64,000 nt of DNA from Ifrita kowaldi (GCA_013398055.1 VZRS01001723.1:248001-312000); one strand, 5' to 3'; counted from the stretch's first letter, positions 14,570-26,531 are shown. Notes: a model not told the origin generated them from the sequence alone. Numbers and translations: made by a program.

Positions 14570-14899
14570 GCTCATGAACCCTCTTCACCCTCCAGAAAAA
14601 GTGTGCAAACACTTCTTTCTCTTCCAGTCCCTCTTTTCTCTTTGTGTCTCTGCTATATGCCTCATTGCCTGCTCTTTTATTCCAGATGAATGCTGCCTCC
14701 TCAGCTCTTCGTGTGTTTCTACTCTTTCTACTTGTGTGACAGCCTCTAGGTCCTTTGAACACTGTCTTTGTAATTCTTCCTTTTCCCTGCAAAACTCTCC
14801 TTCTACTGATGTTCTGCTCCTATCTGTTGCCCATCATTCTGCACCTCTCTCCACATATTTATCTTTGTGCTGTACCCTTTTGTGTGTCTCTTCTTTCAG
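14570..14899 (+). other. Pyrimidine-rich tract ending in a splice-acceptor-like site
   Basis: About 330 bases are strongly enriched in C and T on the plus strand and end at TTCTTTCAG (AG at 14898-14899). The bias keeps one frame open for 135 codons (14568-14975), giving a Ser/Cys/Leu-rich translation with no domain. It could be an intron 3' end, a pyrimidine-rich repeat, or chance. Confidence 0.4.
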
Positions 14900-14977
14900 C
14901 TGTGCAGTGAAAAATCCAGTGCTTCTCTTTGTATTGATAATTGTGGAAAGAGGTGAAAGTTATGGAGAGATGTGATG
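14900..14977 (+). other. Possible small non-coding exon
   Basis: A 78-base segment lies between a strong acceptor (pyrimidine tract then CAG at 14897-14899) and a near-consensus donor GTAAGT (14978-14983). All three forward frames contain a stop, so it cannot be an internal coding exon. It could be an untranslated or lncRNA exon, or a chance pair of splice signals. Only the signal pair supports it. Confidence 0.15.
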
Positions 14978-14983
14978 GTAAGT

Positions 14984-17900
14984 ATGGGGATCCTCCTTGC
15001 CAGACTTGATCTGTTGACCTCTTGCTGGTCACATGGACATTTCCTGGGCTGATAGCTTTGGCACTGACCTAGTTAATTCCAATTCCTACAGTACACCTTC
15101 TCTTTCCCTAGTTTAAGATCTGTCATGGTGCACTGTTCTGGATAGCAGAATTTCTGCCTAGCCAACACCTTTTGTGTGGATGCAAGCTACAGCATTTGTC
15201 TGTTACACATCCACACGCTCTCCCCCACTGCACAGTCCCCATCTCTTACCCACAAGCACACATTTTCCTGTATGGCATCTGCCTTCCCAGATATTTCTTC
15301 TTTTTTGACATGTAACTGCTGGTTGCCAAGTGTCTGTCTGGGCCTTGGGACTACAGTGTAAGTCAGCATTGTTTCATGTTCAGTTATTCTTCTTTGAGCG
15401 ATTTCTAGTGCTTTGTTCTTTCTAGGCTGGTTTTGTCAAAGGTCATCTTTCGGTTTTCCAATAATTTATATCCCAAACTAGTCCTGGTGTCTCTAAGACA
15501 GGCTGCCCAGAGTGTCTATAAATATGGTAATTCCTCTCCTGGCCAGTCATGTATTGTTTTTAAACTGTTGTGTAATTGCTACCAGCTTAAGACTGTGTTA
15601 GTTTGTGTCTTGCTGCTGCGGCTTCTTGAAAGATTTGTTACTGAGAGTATCAAATGCTCTCAAACTTTTAATGAAACTGTACAGTGTGTGTTTTTTCAAC
15701 CTGCAAATTTCCAGCCCAATGTTCCTTACCATATTATCCTCAGTGCAGCCTGTGAAAGGGTTTCTGTATATTAAATCCAGTCCCTCTGATCTGAGCTATG
15801 CTGTGTAATTTCACTAATGCTGCAGTCAGATTCTCTAATGTACACTTAAGGTGATTAGAAAGAGTTTAGTGTTCTTTCTCTGTCTCTTACCCTCTTTATT
15901 TTTTCTGTCACTGTTACCCAAAGGACTTAAGAGCAGAAACTGTATGGAAACACTTCCCTTGTTACATCACTGCTTCACATTGTCAAATTCCCTCTATAAT
16001 GTATTCAATACCTTGTAATTATTCCCACTGTAACACTGGGAACACAGTTCTGGTAATTCCGATGCTCCGTTTCACCACTAAAGTAACATTAGTTTTGTAT
16101 TTAATAGGACAGTATATCCAAGTTTAGTGTATCTCACAGTTTTACAGCATTGGCATTCAGTGTACTGAGATTATCCATTTTCAACTGCTGCATATTGATG
16201 TTGGCTTTGTGTGTAAGAACTCCTGTTTTATGAACATGCTGCAGTGCACTGGGCTGAAATTTGCAGATAGGCCTAACATAGCATTTTGGCTATGCAAGAT
16301 AAAATTCGAGAGCGTAGTAACAGCACAGCTTTCTGACAAGTGTAAATGCTGCTTGGAGAGAGTGCAGCAGAAAACCTGAGGAGACAACCAGGAAGATTTT
16401 TCCCAGCCGTTAGGGGAGGATGGAAAGAGAAATCTTAATCCTTGTGTCATACACTGGAATTCTGGCTAGTTATAAGAATTGCTGAGAACTCATACGTCTG
16501 TGAAAGCTCCTGCTCAGGCTGTGGTTCCAAAGTACAGGTAAATATTTAACCAAAATCCAGTGGAACAACAATTACCTGTGATATTGCTGTTCAAATGGAT
16601 GTTGTAAATCCTTTTCAGCAGCAACCTAGTGGAGCCCAGTCTGTGGGAGGGGTGCATAGGTATCATTAGACAAAGCAGGTTCAGCTCTATACATCACTAG
16701 GTTTTTTCACTATTTTTCTCAGAAATTTCCTTTTCGGGGTTTCACATGTGACAACTGATCCAGAATGTTGAGGAATCAAAGCTTGTCCTGGACTTTCACT
16801 CTTGTAGAGTAAATGAGGGCCTTCTGGGTTCCACTAATGCCTGACAATTGCATTGCTCTTCTTCCTAAGCCTGCTGAACATAATATGTAAAATTTATATC
16901 CTGGGTAAATTACAAGTTTCAGGATTACACTCTATTTTGTCTATATTCCCCCTCCTGCACTGTAATTACCATATTTTTCTTTGCTTCCCACACAAGAATA
17001 TCTCCAGTGAAGATTATACCCAGTGGATTTTTTGGTCCTTGTACTGAAGGTCTGCAGCCCTGCTCAGTGAGGTTTGGAAGCTCTGTAAGAGTTACTGTCA
17101 GTGACCTGAGAACTGGCTGCACTTTAGCTGAGGGTATCCTGATTCTTCTGTGTACAGTCAGAAGAGCACTTGAAATTAAAGGCATTATAAAGATGCAATT
17201 TGCTACTCAGAAATCTAAGCATGTCTATAAAATCAATACAGTTTTATTTTTCAATCCATTGATAGTGCATCATTCTGGCTCTCTTTACTCCACCTGTATT
17301 TCTCACTAATGGCTCTTTTGGGGCTCTACTGCTGGGAAAAAAAATAATAATAAAAAAAGGGATAAAAAAGCAACATCCGTATCATCGTTCACCTTGTATT
17401 GATGCTGCCCTGACTGCCAGCCTAATGGCACACACATGGCATGTTACCTACCTTTCTAGTATTGAAGTGGTCTTTGACATTTCTGAAGGTTTTCAGGCAC
17501 TTTTCCTGCTGAGGTGAATTGCATTGCTTTGGGGTGAAAATAAACCATTGAAAAAATAATTGTAAAATTTGATTGACAGGGCTTCCTTTCACAGTCCCCA
17601 TATTTCCAACTCCTCCTCTGCAGGAAGCAACTGTAAAGAACAATCTCTACCTGGTACTTAAAGACCTAGAAGCTATGTTTTTACCGTCACTGCAATTTCC
17701 AGTCCAGGTTGCTTTGTGGGATTTTCAAATCACATTGTGAATGCTTAGATCACATTGGCTACACTCAAGGATGTTCAGCTGCCACAACACTTGATTTAAC
17801 AATTTTTCAAATGTTTCCCTGATGCCAGTCTCCTACTAGAGAGAAAATGACATCTGTTCCTTATTAAATCTGTGCATTCCTTTTCCCTTTCTGTCGAAAG

Positions 17901-18340
17901 GTAATGTCTAGCATTGGCACGGTCAACGGATTAAGCCGTTTTTCTCTGTTCAGGTCACATACATGTTTTTACCTGGTGTTACAGAATGCCCTGGCACAGT
18001 TTCAAGCAGTACCCAAGGGCTGGACATCTGATAAAGTTTGCTTGATGATTCCCAGCATGTCAAGCTGGTCTTCCTAATTTGATTTCTTCAGGGCTTGTGG
18101 TGCTCTTCCTTAGGAGCTTTGAAACAGAATTCAGTTTTTATTTTTTAAAGGAATGAAAGAACATAACTGTTCAAACTCAAGTGTTTTCTTAGAGAAAAGT
18201 ATCAGTTTTAAAGAAGTACCCTCCAACTTTTAAACTTCAAATGACCTTGTGTCCAATTCTACTGATAAGCTAAAGAGTACGGATGTACAGAAGTTGAACA
18301 CAAATACTTCAAATACTTCTTTCATTTGAAACAGAATAAT
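14984..18340. other. Unique non-coding DNA
   Basis: No gene, RNA gene or transposon is recognised. Open frames are short and overlap on both strands. Confidence 0.55.
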
Positions 18341-18385
18341 GTGTGCAATCATTTTGCTTTATTTTTTTTATTCTATTTTATTGTT

Positions 18386-18387
<2 letters not shown>

Positions 18388-18422
<35 letters not shown>

Positions 18423-18461
18423 ATAGNTTATTTTAAAAAAAAAAATGTGTTCTATTATTTT

Positions 18462-18520
<59 letters not shown>
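18388..18520. repeat. Doubled poly-T locus with one unknown base
   Basis: A T28 run (18388-18415) and a T58 run (18463-18520) flank a single N at 18427 and an A11 run (18435-18445). The bases before each T-run are alike (TTCTATTTTATTGTTGC and TTCTATTATTTTG). So are the bases after (AAATTTAATAG and AAACTGAATAG). This fits two error-prone copies of one homopolymer locus placed side by side. Avian CR1 elements do not leave poly-A tails, so a retroposon tail is a weaker explanation. Confidence 0.75.
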
Positions 18521-18525
<5 letters not shown>

Positions 18526-21500
18526 GAATAGCCAGTAGTTACAGCTACTACTAAAAGAGAATCTTTTATTGGGAAAATAAGCTGGGCCTGCAAAACATTC
18601 CAAGTGATAGGGTTAACACATTGATCAGCTGTAATTCCTAAGAAGACAGACAAGAGAATGCCCCTGTGTTTTGGATAGAAACTATAGCTGGATTAATGAC
18701 TGGCATTGCTATAGATTTGGAGCAGAAAATACAGTGTAATACAGGTGGGTTTGGAAGCTGTGTGCTTGGAAAACGTTTTATGCTTGGAATTGGGTAGAAT
18801 GAATCAACCCAGTGAATGGTGACTGGACAGTCTCTCACTTGGTATTTGAGAAACATCAATTTCTTGTCAGTCCTGGTATGGTTTTTTCAGTAAAGGTCAT
18901 GGCTTGTGAAAAGTTCTCAAAGTTTGGTGATGTCCAGAGAGCTAGAAAAAGACATTTTGAAATGTGTAAACTCAAAGGGGAAACAGTGCTTTCCCAATGC
19001 ATATAAATAGCTGTAAACATTAATTTTGTAAGACTCTTGGCAGTAAGGCCAAACAGGGTTTCTTACTCAGTGTTTTGATTGTCCTCTAAGTTGTCAGTTC
19101 TGACAAAGGAAAAAGGCAGCTGGAAATGAGAGGAAACAAAAGCAGATCTTGTCTCAGCTCACAGTCATTAAAATGAAAGGCATGAATCCTGCAAGGGAAA
19201 GCAGAGCTCTGCTCTTGCCTAACAGGCTGCTGAGGTAAGGTGGGAGCAAACAGCACTAAGGAATGTTTATTCACTGCTGGCGCAAGTAGCTCTCTGGAGG
19301 ACTCTGTACAAGGTGTAAAATTCCAAGCAATATGACCTTTCCTGAGATCTTCACAGAGAATTCTTCAGAAGAAGGCTCAAAAGGCAAAATAAATAAATTA
19401 AAGGGCTCTCCTAACACAAGCATTTCTATACCTGTTAAATCATCCACTAAGTCCCCCCAGGGCATAAGGGTTGGTGTACATTATCATGTCTATCCAGTGG
19501 GAGTATCTAAGGCCTTCATACGGTTTCTTCTTAAAGTAAAGCTAGCTGAGTCATGTCATCATATGTGTTTATATCATCTTTGAAAGATATTTGTAGGTAT
19601 ATTGAACATTTAATGCTTACAGCGCCTGCTTAGTATCAAAAGTATATTCAAGTCTTTTTGCAATTCCTTTGTATTAAATGGACCCTTGTGGCACAGTCTA
19701 GTAGAAACTGGGAAATCCAGGATAGTAAATGTTTTTCAGCTTTGCATTTATTGTTATTCAGAAAAGTTTGTAGATAAAATAAATTAAGTACATTTCTCTG
19801 AACTTTCAAATCTCCTTTCAGCCATGCAAGCACCTGCAGTAACACACTGAAGGTGGCCCCCGTTTTGAAGTTAACAGAGGAGCTCTGGGCTCATGAACTC
19901 AGAAGCTGTTATTTGCTCTTATTAATGTCTGATTTCTATGGCATATGGGACTAGATCAGGGTTGTAAGTGAACTGGGTTTGGGTCCTAGAGAAATCCATG
20001 AAGGAGACTGCAACTATGAGCACCTTCACTTTGCGCCCTTTAACAGCAAAGCTTTTGTCCTTTGCAGTTCATGCCAGATACCTGTGTTGTGCCTGAGGGC
20101 AGAGAGAAACAATCATTTGAGCCAGAGGCAGTTTCAAAAGGTCTACACAGGACATGCCTAAGGCTCCAGGCTCTCTGAGGACACAGGGAGAAAGAGAGGT
20201 CCTGCCCAGAGAAGCAGAACAAAAATTAGCAAAAGAAGAAGTTGAAATATGTGTTGAGACAGAAATTGTTTACGTTTCTGTCTGGTTCTCCTCAAGAAAG
20301 GGTATTCTGGGCAGCATTTCCATGTGTGCTCACACACAGATCACAGTGAGAAAAGCACTGTCTGAGCACTCCTGAAAGTGTAGCTCTCTTAGTCTTGTTT
20401 TGAAGTGTTTTCTAGAGCTGTGGGAATAGTTGGATGAAGAGTGTTTGACTCTATTAAACAATGGAGGAGAGAAAGAAAAGGTTAAAAGCGAGACAGTCTG
20501 ACAGTCTTCCACCCCACTCTTCAGACAACCCAAGCTCTAAGAGGGCTGCACAAGTAATAAAAAGATGGTAAGATTTTTCCTCAGCAGACAGTTTATATCT
20601 CCATTTTAGTTTAGTTTAGTTTCTTTAGTTTAGTTTGTACTTACCTGTTTTTTTTTTCCTGGTCTTTGTATGTTGATTGCAAACTGTAAAAGCAGGAATT
20701 GTGCTTTTCTGTCATTCAGTGCCTGCCATTTTGGTTTCAGCAGTGGGATGGCATGGGAAGAATGGCAATGAGCAGGGATTTAAATGTGGGATACAACAGG
20801 TTTTACTTGCCTTTGACCTGCACTAGATGGTGTCCCACAGGTGAAAGACTGAAAACTACTTACGTGTTTTCCAGAAATTTTGACTCTCTTGCATTGATGT
20901 TTTCTGACATATCTAAGGGTTGAAATCCGTATAGGTAAGACCAGAAAGCCATAAATGCATGAAATCTTTCTTCTTCCCTAACACAAATAACAATACTAGA
21001 CAACTCAATTAAAATCCAACTTGGTTGAGAAAAAAGAAAAAGGACTCACATGGTGGCTGTGTGTACCAAGTCCCAGCTTAGAGCGATTTTGTGTAATTTA
21101 AATATAAATCCTTGCAAACTGGGACTTAGGCTGGTAGCAATGGTGCAGCCTTAGCTGTGCAACAGGAGCACAAACTGTTTCTGTAACATAACTAAGAGCA
21201 GTTGAACTAAGGGAGCAAGGTCAGAGTAGACTCCTTCACTGGGTCTTTCCTTTTGATCACTGAAAACCACCCAAGTACAGATGGGATGCAATCTATGTGG
21301 CTGAAAGCAACTGTATCCTAAATAAGTAACATGACATTTCCAAGGCTGTTTGCTTACCCTTTTCCTCCTTTTTTCTGCTTTTTTCTTTTTACCAATTACT
21401 TCCAATAATGGTAGCAAGTAGGTTTCTGCTCCTGACTTAGTGATTATAATGTCAAAAGGGCTTGTGTAATGTCTTCTGTGTCTTAATAAACCTGTCAGCT

Positions 21501-23308
21501 GAGGTTACATTGCTTTCTAATTTTCACCGGTGTAACAGGCTGCTGCACAGCTGGGGAGAAATGGCAGACTCGGGAGCATTGTAGCCTGCTGTTGTATTTT
21601 ATTATTAGATTGTGTCCTGATAAAACCATACAAAGTGGTTAAGGTTTAAGTTTACAGATTAATCCTACACTTTAGAAATTGGTCTGCTGCTGTCTTTGCG
21701 TGTTTGGTTTTGAGTGTTCGATCTGTATTGTCAGCCTTTTGCATAATTTTTCTTAGTTTCCTGGGTAGTGCCTCATTTTAACATGTAGAATATAAATTCT
21801 GTTTGCAGGAGGGACAAACAGTTAGCAATCAATAATAATAGCAGCTAGGAAATCCTAATGAATTGCTATGGAATATGTATGTCTTAATTTTTCTCTGTGT
21901 GTGTGTGCGTGTGTGATGTTTGAGAGCAAACTAAAGCAAGAAGTTGTAGGAGGAGAATCCATAGCTCTGCAGATGGCTGGAAAGAAAAGCATCTTATTCC
22001 TTAGGTGGATGCAGTGGGAGCATTAGATTAATGGCTGCACTGTGTGAGTTCAGTCCCTTATATTTACTGTACATAATGATTTGCTTATAAGTAAGTGAGG
22101 CCTTGCAAACAGGTCTGCAGAGACAGTGCATTCAGATAATTGTGCTTTCTACCAGGCAACTCTCCCTTTTACTGAAATTTCCAGATCAACAGGGACTGTT
22201 TGATGGGGAATCCAAGGCAACTGTCTTCTGGGCTTCCTATGCTGATGCAAGAGTTGCGTTCCTTCCCTCACCAGGATCCACTGCCACTGGATATTTATTG
22301 CTTGTTTTAGTCTGTCTCCTTCTTTCCTCAAGCACTATCTTTGTTATTCCCTGGCATGTTTTCCCCCCACTCTTGCCACTTACTGGTTTCCTCTTACTCT
22401 GTGTCCTCAAGTAGGATCAACTTGCCTGAAGGTGTCTCCTCTCCTGGGCATCAAGGAGAGAGGACTGGGCCCACCCCATCCTCTACAACATGCATAATTT
22501 TCAAATTAGGATTTAATCAGCCAGAGAAAAGAGCAATGGTACCTCTAGCAGGAGAAGTGCAACTCTGAGTATATGACCAACTTTGAAATGACCTGGTCCA
22601 GCGTGCTGGACATGAATTCAGCCTGCAAAGGGGGCTGGATTCAACCCTTCAGTTAATTTTGACAAATGTGAGAATTTTTTTCCTCTTCTTCTCATTACAT
22701 TTTCAAATTTGCATTTCACGGAGCTAATCAATTATTAAAAGTGCCTCAAAATCTTCTCAAGACATATGGGGATTATTGGCATCTGTGTGTTCAAAGAAGC
22801 AGGTATTTTACAGCTTGAAAATAGCATTTGCCTAAGGTTCTAATGTAACAATTTAGTTTTCAAGAGCTGCAGCAGCAACACAAGTGTCTGTAACTCACCT
22901 ACCATATGCTGTGGTGTGAGGGGACAGTTACAAACACTTATGTTACATATCCTGTTTCTTTGCTGCAGCTGGCTAAAAATGTGTATTGAAATGTGTTTGG
23001 GTGTTCCAAATATTTAAAAATATTAAAAATATTTAAAAATAACATTTTTAAAATGTTTTAATAGAAATCGGTGTTTCAGTGGGCTGAGTTTAATATTGAA
23101 ATGAACACTGCCATGATGTGTCCTGAACAAGCTGGGTTTCTGTTCAAAAGCGTGGAGTCCAATGGATGTCACCAAACTTCTGTACCTTGGTCACTTAAGC
23201 AGTACTGGCAATTCCATCTGGAAGCCATTATTCCAGTTTCCATGTTTTTCAAGGGCTGCAAGTTTGCAAACATTGATCATGGTTTAAAGCATTTGTCCTT
23301 TATTTAGT
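18521..23308. other. Unique AT-rich non-coding DNA
   Basis: No supported gene is present. Simple repeats include TTTAG units at 20604-20637 and a TG run at 21894-21915. Repeated AATATTTAAA-like units lie at 23009-23060. A 7-bp palindrome (GTCCAGC with GCTGGAC) lies at about 22593-22608. Confidence 0.55.
23009..23060. repeat. AT-rich palindromic repeat
   Basis: AATATTTAAA and TTTAAAAATATT units recur three to four times and are self-complementary. This is probably low-complexity DNA able to form cruciforms or hairpins. Confidence 0.6.
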
Positions 23309-23547
23309 TGTAGCGGGTTGAATTTGGTTTGGAATATGGATTACTTACTGATTTTTTGTGTGAGATAGAAGAATTAAAAGAAACAAAAAAAACCAAAGCA
23401 GGCACAAACTTTAAACATTTGTGATACAAAGAAACTGTTTTATTACTAACAGAATTAAACGAGAAAGAAAAAAAACTTAAGAAAGTTAAAACAAACCTCT
23501 CCCCTCCCTCCAGCACCTTTTTTTTTTCACTCAGCTTGCACAAAAGA
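23309..23547 (-). mobile_element. Probable ERV LTR fragment cut by an assembly gap
   Basis: The segment starts with TGTAGCGGGTTGA, which in reverse reads as an LTR 3' end terminating in CCCGCTACA, as in several avian ERVL-class LTRs recalled from family knowledge. Downstream is a purine-rich AAACTG, ATTAC and AGAATTAAA stretch and then a C-rich CTCCCCTCCCTCC block, also typical of such LTRs. The element is lost at the six Ns beginning at 23548. The family is not assigned. A plain A-rich low-complexity segment is the alternative. Confidence 0.4.
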
Positions 23548-23553
23548 NNNNNN
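23548..23553. other. Assembly gap of six Ns
   Basis: Six unknown bases separate an LTR-like segment from sequence that looks unrelated (it begins TTCCACGTGG). The true missing length may be far more than six bases, since repeat interiors often collapse in assembly. Confidence 0.95.
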
Positions 23554-24868
23554 TTCCACGTGGTTTAAATAAGTAAATTGCGAGAAGCGTCATTAGTCTA
23601 AAAAACTGTCCATCAACTCAGGGTCAACCCACAACATTAGTTAACAAGAAGGCACAGCTGTTTCCCTCCTCCTCTCACCGATATCTTTTGCAGCATAGCT
23701 GTCCCAGAGGACTGAGCTTACCTTGAATCTCTCTACTCCTATAATTCTCTGTATGTTTTGGGAAGGCATTTTCCCAAACACTTCCCAAACATCTTTCTCC
23801 TAATTAAAAAATCCAGGATATACCCTTAAATAAGGTGTACAGCAACCAGCATTTAGGATTTTATCTCATCATAACAGGTTGCTTAAGACGCTGAAGGCAA
23901 ATTTGTGCACTTTTGCCTGGAGCCTGACTTTAAGGTAGAAATGATGCCATTTGTATTTTGGTAATTCATTTTACGGCTACTTTCCTTCCAAGTCATATTT
24001 TAGAGAACATTAAAGCCATTGGCCCAAAGACATAAAGACTATAATCTTCCCCTCAGAACAACGCTGGCTGACAAGGCTGCTAATGTGTCACCTTCTAATA
24101 ATCTGGTAATTATAAATGATGCAAACAGGAGCGTGGGGTAGTGGAGCAGCAGCATACACCAGGCAGTGCTGGCCTGATCATTGAAGCACAAAAGGGCGGG
24201 GTATTTGTAAGCTTCGAGTCCAAAGGCCACTGTACTTGAAACACCAGGGGCACGTTTAATTACCCTGCAAGGCACAGCCTCTCATGTTCTATTGCTATTA
24301 CGGGTGTATTATGGGAATAAGGTGTTATTTATACATCAGAGGACTTACTGTAAATTATATTCTGCCTTTTATGAATTTAGGAAAGAGGTTGAGTTTTGTC
24401 ATCAAATCTGGTGTTCTGTTCTTCCATGGGAAAAAATTTGTACTTTAATTAACATTTTTTTTTCTAGATTGCAGCCTGTTCTGCAACTAAGAGAGTGTTA
24501 TTGGTTTGGAATTGATTTTGGTGTCATATGTTGTCATTTGACAAAAAACAGTTTTACTAAGCTGTTTGACATTCGAACAGCTGGTAATGTCACTTTTGTT
24601 AATGTCTTTAACCACATTTTTAACAAAACAGCAGATGCTCATCACAAAAGCCATTTTCCTCTTCCATCCAAATGTGTAAAATCAGCTAACTTACTGCTTC
24701 AATTAGAGCTGAACCTTCTAAACAAGGGAACTGACATGAAAACAGACAACCTTTTAAGGACTGCCCTTTGGGTGTATATCTGGTTAACCTTTAAACCTAG
24801 GAAATACCTTTATTGTTCTTCAATATGTATGACTGCTGCAAATGGTCCCCAGATTTGCTGCCTCTGAA
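23554..24868. other. Non-coding DNA containing the longest open frame
   Basis: A frame at 24292-24867 is open for 191 codons, but it begins at TTG and has no Met until near its end. The translation is rich in Cys, Phe, Tyr and Leu and shows no domain. A rough estimate (stop frequency 3/64, six frames, 64 kb) gives about one such frame by chance, so it is not called a gene. The segment 24030-24290 carries homeodomain-like TAATTA/TAATTAC motifs in otherwise non-repetitive DNA and might be regulatory, but this is not shown. Confidence 0.5.
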
Positions 24869-25550
24869 TGTTGAACATGTGGTAGCTGGTGAGCCTATGT
24901 TACAAGGGACAAAGAGACTCCACTGGTAGGACAGTCCCTAGAACAAAAGAACCTCCCCAGGTTAGGGTGAACAAAAGAGGCTTCCCCCAGGATGCTTTGC
25001 CCTGTTATGTTAATGTGCCCCAGTTCTGCTTTCCTGGTTGGCCGTTGGCCTCTCCACCCTTTGTTACCTTGTATGTTTCATGCCCTAGAAAGTTCTCCAC
25101 TCCCTGTTCCCCCATTGGCCCTTGCCCCTTGCCGTTCCCCCAGAGTTTCCACATTGGCTCCCTTACCCTAGTCCCGCCTGTGTACCGCCCCTGTGCCCTC
25201 AGATCATTGGTTCCTGGTGTTCGCCCCGCTCCCGTACTTAAACCTGGACCCTGCCTTGTTCTCTGTTTTTACCTCTAGAATCCTTCACAGCGTGGAAGCA
25301 ATGAGCTGCTCCTGTGGAAATCTATGCAAGACCCTTCCTGCCTCTTTGCTGTCTACCCATATTACTAAAGGTGTCCGTGTGTGTGTGTGTGCACATGTGT
25401 GTGAGTGTGTGTGGCTGATCCTGCTGAGCAGCTTCGCTTTGGAGACGCTTTTGGAAGATCGCTACACCGTGCTGTGGCACAGAAGCTGCAGAGCCAGAAA
25501 TAGCGATAGAAGGATCTGTTTCAGTGCTGAAATACTCAGCAGTCATGGAA
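24869..25550 (+). mobile_element. Probable ERV LTR with promoter-like U3
   Basis: The segment opens with TGTTGAACATGTGG at 24869. Its composition then becomes GC-richer than the neighbours, as in a retroviral U3. Three inverted CCAAT boxes (ATTGG at 25114, 25153 and 25206) precede a TTAAA-type TATA-like box (TACTTAAACC, 25235-25244) at ordinary promoter spacing, so transcription would run on the plus strand. A GT microsatellite (25377-25413) interrupts the downstream part. The right end is uncertain and no clear target duplication was found. No gag, pol or env is visible, so it would be a solo LTR. Assignment to an ERVK- or gamma-like family would be a guess. Confidence 0.45.
25377..25413. 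repeat. GT microsatellite
   Basis: Interrupted GT/GCAC repeats lie inside the putative LTR and resemble a typical dinucleotide microsatellite. Confidence 0.85.
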
Positions 25551-25952
25551 AGAATTTTTAACTATGTATGTAGAGCTATGTGTTTTAACATCCTAGAATA
25601 TTTACAGCTGAAAAGTCAAGGAACTAAGACGAGCTGTGGTCTGGGGTTTTGTGTATGTCCATTGCACCATATGTTTATGCATGTAAAAATGCGACTGCAT
25701 TTTGTTTGGTCACACAAAAGAGGATTTCCAGCCAGAGTTGCATGTCAGAGATGATTCTGACAAGTAAAAACTTCCCCAGAACCTGCTCATTTCTTTTGGT
25801 GAGTGCAAATTTTATACATATTTGATTTACAGTGACAACAAAACTTAATATGCATTTAGCAAACACAGCGCACATAGGTAATTCTTTATGTTATTCTTTG
25901 AAGTTTCTCAGACATCAAAAGTTCACTTACTTTAGATTTCAATTTGGCTTTT

Positions 25953-26531
25953 CGCTGGGGTTTAACCTGGCAGGCAGCTCAACACCACACAGCCACCCGC
26001 TCACCTTCTGCCTGACAGTGAGATGGACACAACTGGAAGAAAAAAGGTAAAATCTGTGGGTTGAGATAAAGAGAGTTCACTAGGACAGGAAGGGGAAATG
26101 ATGATGATAATAATGATAATAATAATTAATGATGATGATAAAATAATTAGACTATACAAAACAAGGGATGCACAATTCAATTCCTCACCACCCACTGACT
26201 GATGCCCAGCCAGTTCCCAAGCAGCAGCTCCCAGCCAGCTTCCCCCAGCTCTATATGCTGAGCATGCTGCTGTGTGGCCTGGAATATCCCTTGGATCAGT
26301 TGGGATCAGCTGCCCCAGCTGTGTCCCTTCCCACCTTCCTGACACGCCCCAGCTTCCTCGCTGCTGGGGTGGGATAAGGAGCAGCAAAGGCCTCGACTCT
26401 GTTTAAGCACTGCCCAGCAATAACAAAAACATCCCTGAGTTACCAACGTTATTCTCATCTTAAATCCAAAACACAGCACTCTACCAGCTACTAGGAAGAA
26501 AATTAACTTTATCCCAGCAGAAATCAGGACA
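25953..26531 (-). mobile_element. Solo LTR of an avian ERVL-class endogenous retrovirus
   Basis: Read on the minus strand, the element begins TGTCCTGATTT, then GGGATAAAGTTAATTTTCTTC, and ends near GGTTAAACCCC. This is the layout of a widespread avian ERVL LTR known from songbird genomes (recalled, not searched). A TATA box lies in CAGCATATAGAG (about 26249-26260 on the plus strand), preceded by the CAGCTGAtCCCAACTGAtCCAAGGGATATTCC-type U3 pattern. The conserved TCTTTATCTCAACCCAC segment is also present near 26060. CTTTT lies immediately on each side (25948-25952 and 26532-26536) and may be a 5-bp target-site duplication. No retroviral coding remnant is adjacent. A GAT/AAT microsatellite has expanded inside it. 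Confidence 0.8.
26098..26150. repeat. GAT/AAT microsatellite within the LTR
   Basis: Trinucleotide GAT and AAT units are interspersed over about 50 bases. They lie in the part of the LTR where related copies have A-rich, non-repetitive sequence, so this is probably a post-insertion expansion. Confidence 0.85.

Noticed and set aside
14568..14975. 135-codon Ser/Cys-rich open frame
   Set aside because: It results from pyrimidine-rich composition. There is no signal peptide logic, domain or Kozak support, and the frame closes just before the donor-like site.
18463..18520. T58 run as the poly-A tail of a processed pseudogene
   Set aside because: No gene-like sequence adjoins it, and the neighbouring near-duplicate T-run and N point to assembly error. 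Bird genomes also have few processed pseudogenes.
24292..24867. Longest open frame (191 codons, plus strand)
   Set aside because: It begins at TTG, lacks an early Met, has no domain, and its translation is rich in Cys, Phe and Tyr as random AT-rich DNA gives. A frame of this length is expected about once by chance in 64 kb over six frames.
26001..26387. 128-codon minus-strand open frame
   Set aside because: It lies wholly inside the ERVL solo LTR, and its run of Ile comes from the GAT/AAT microsatellite.
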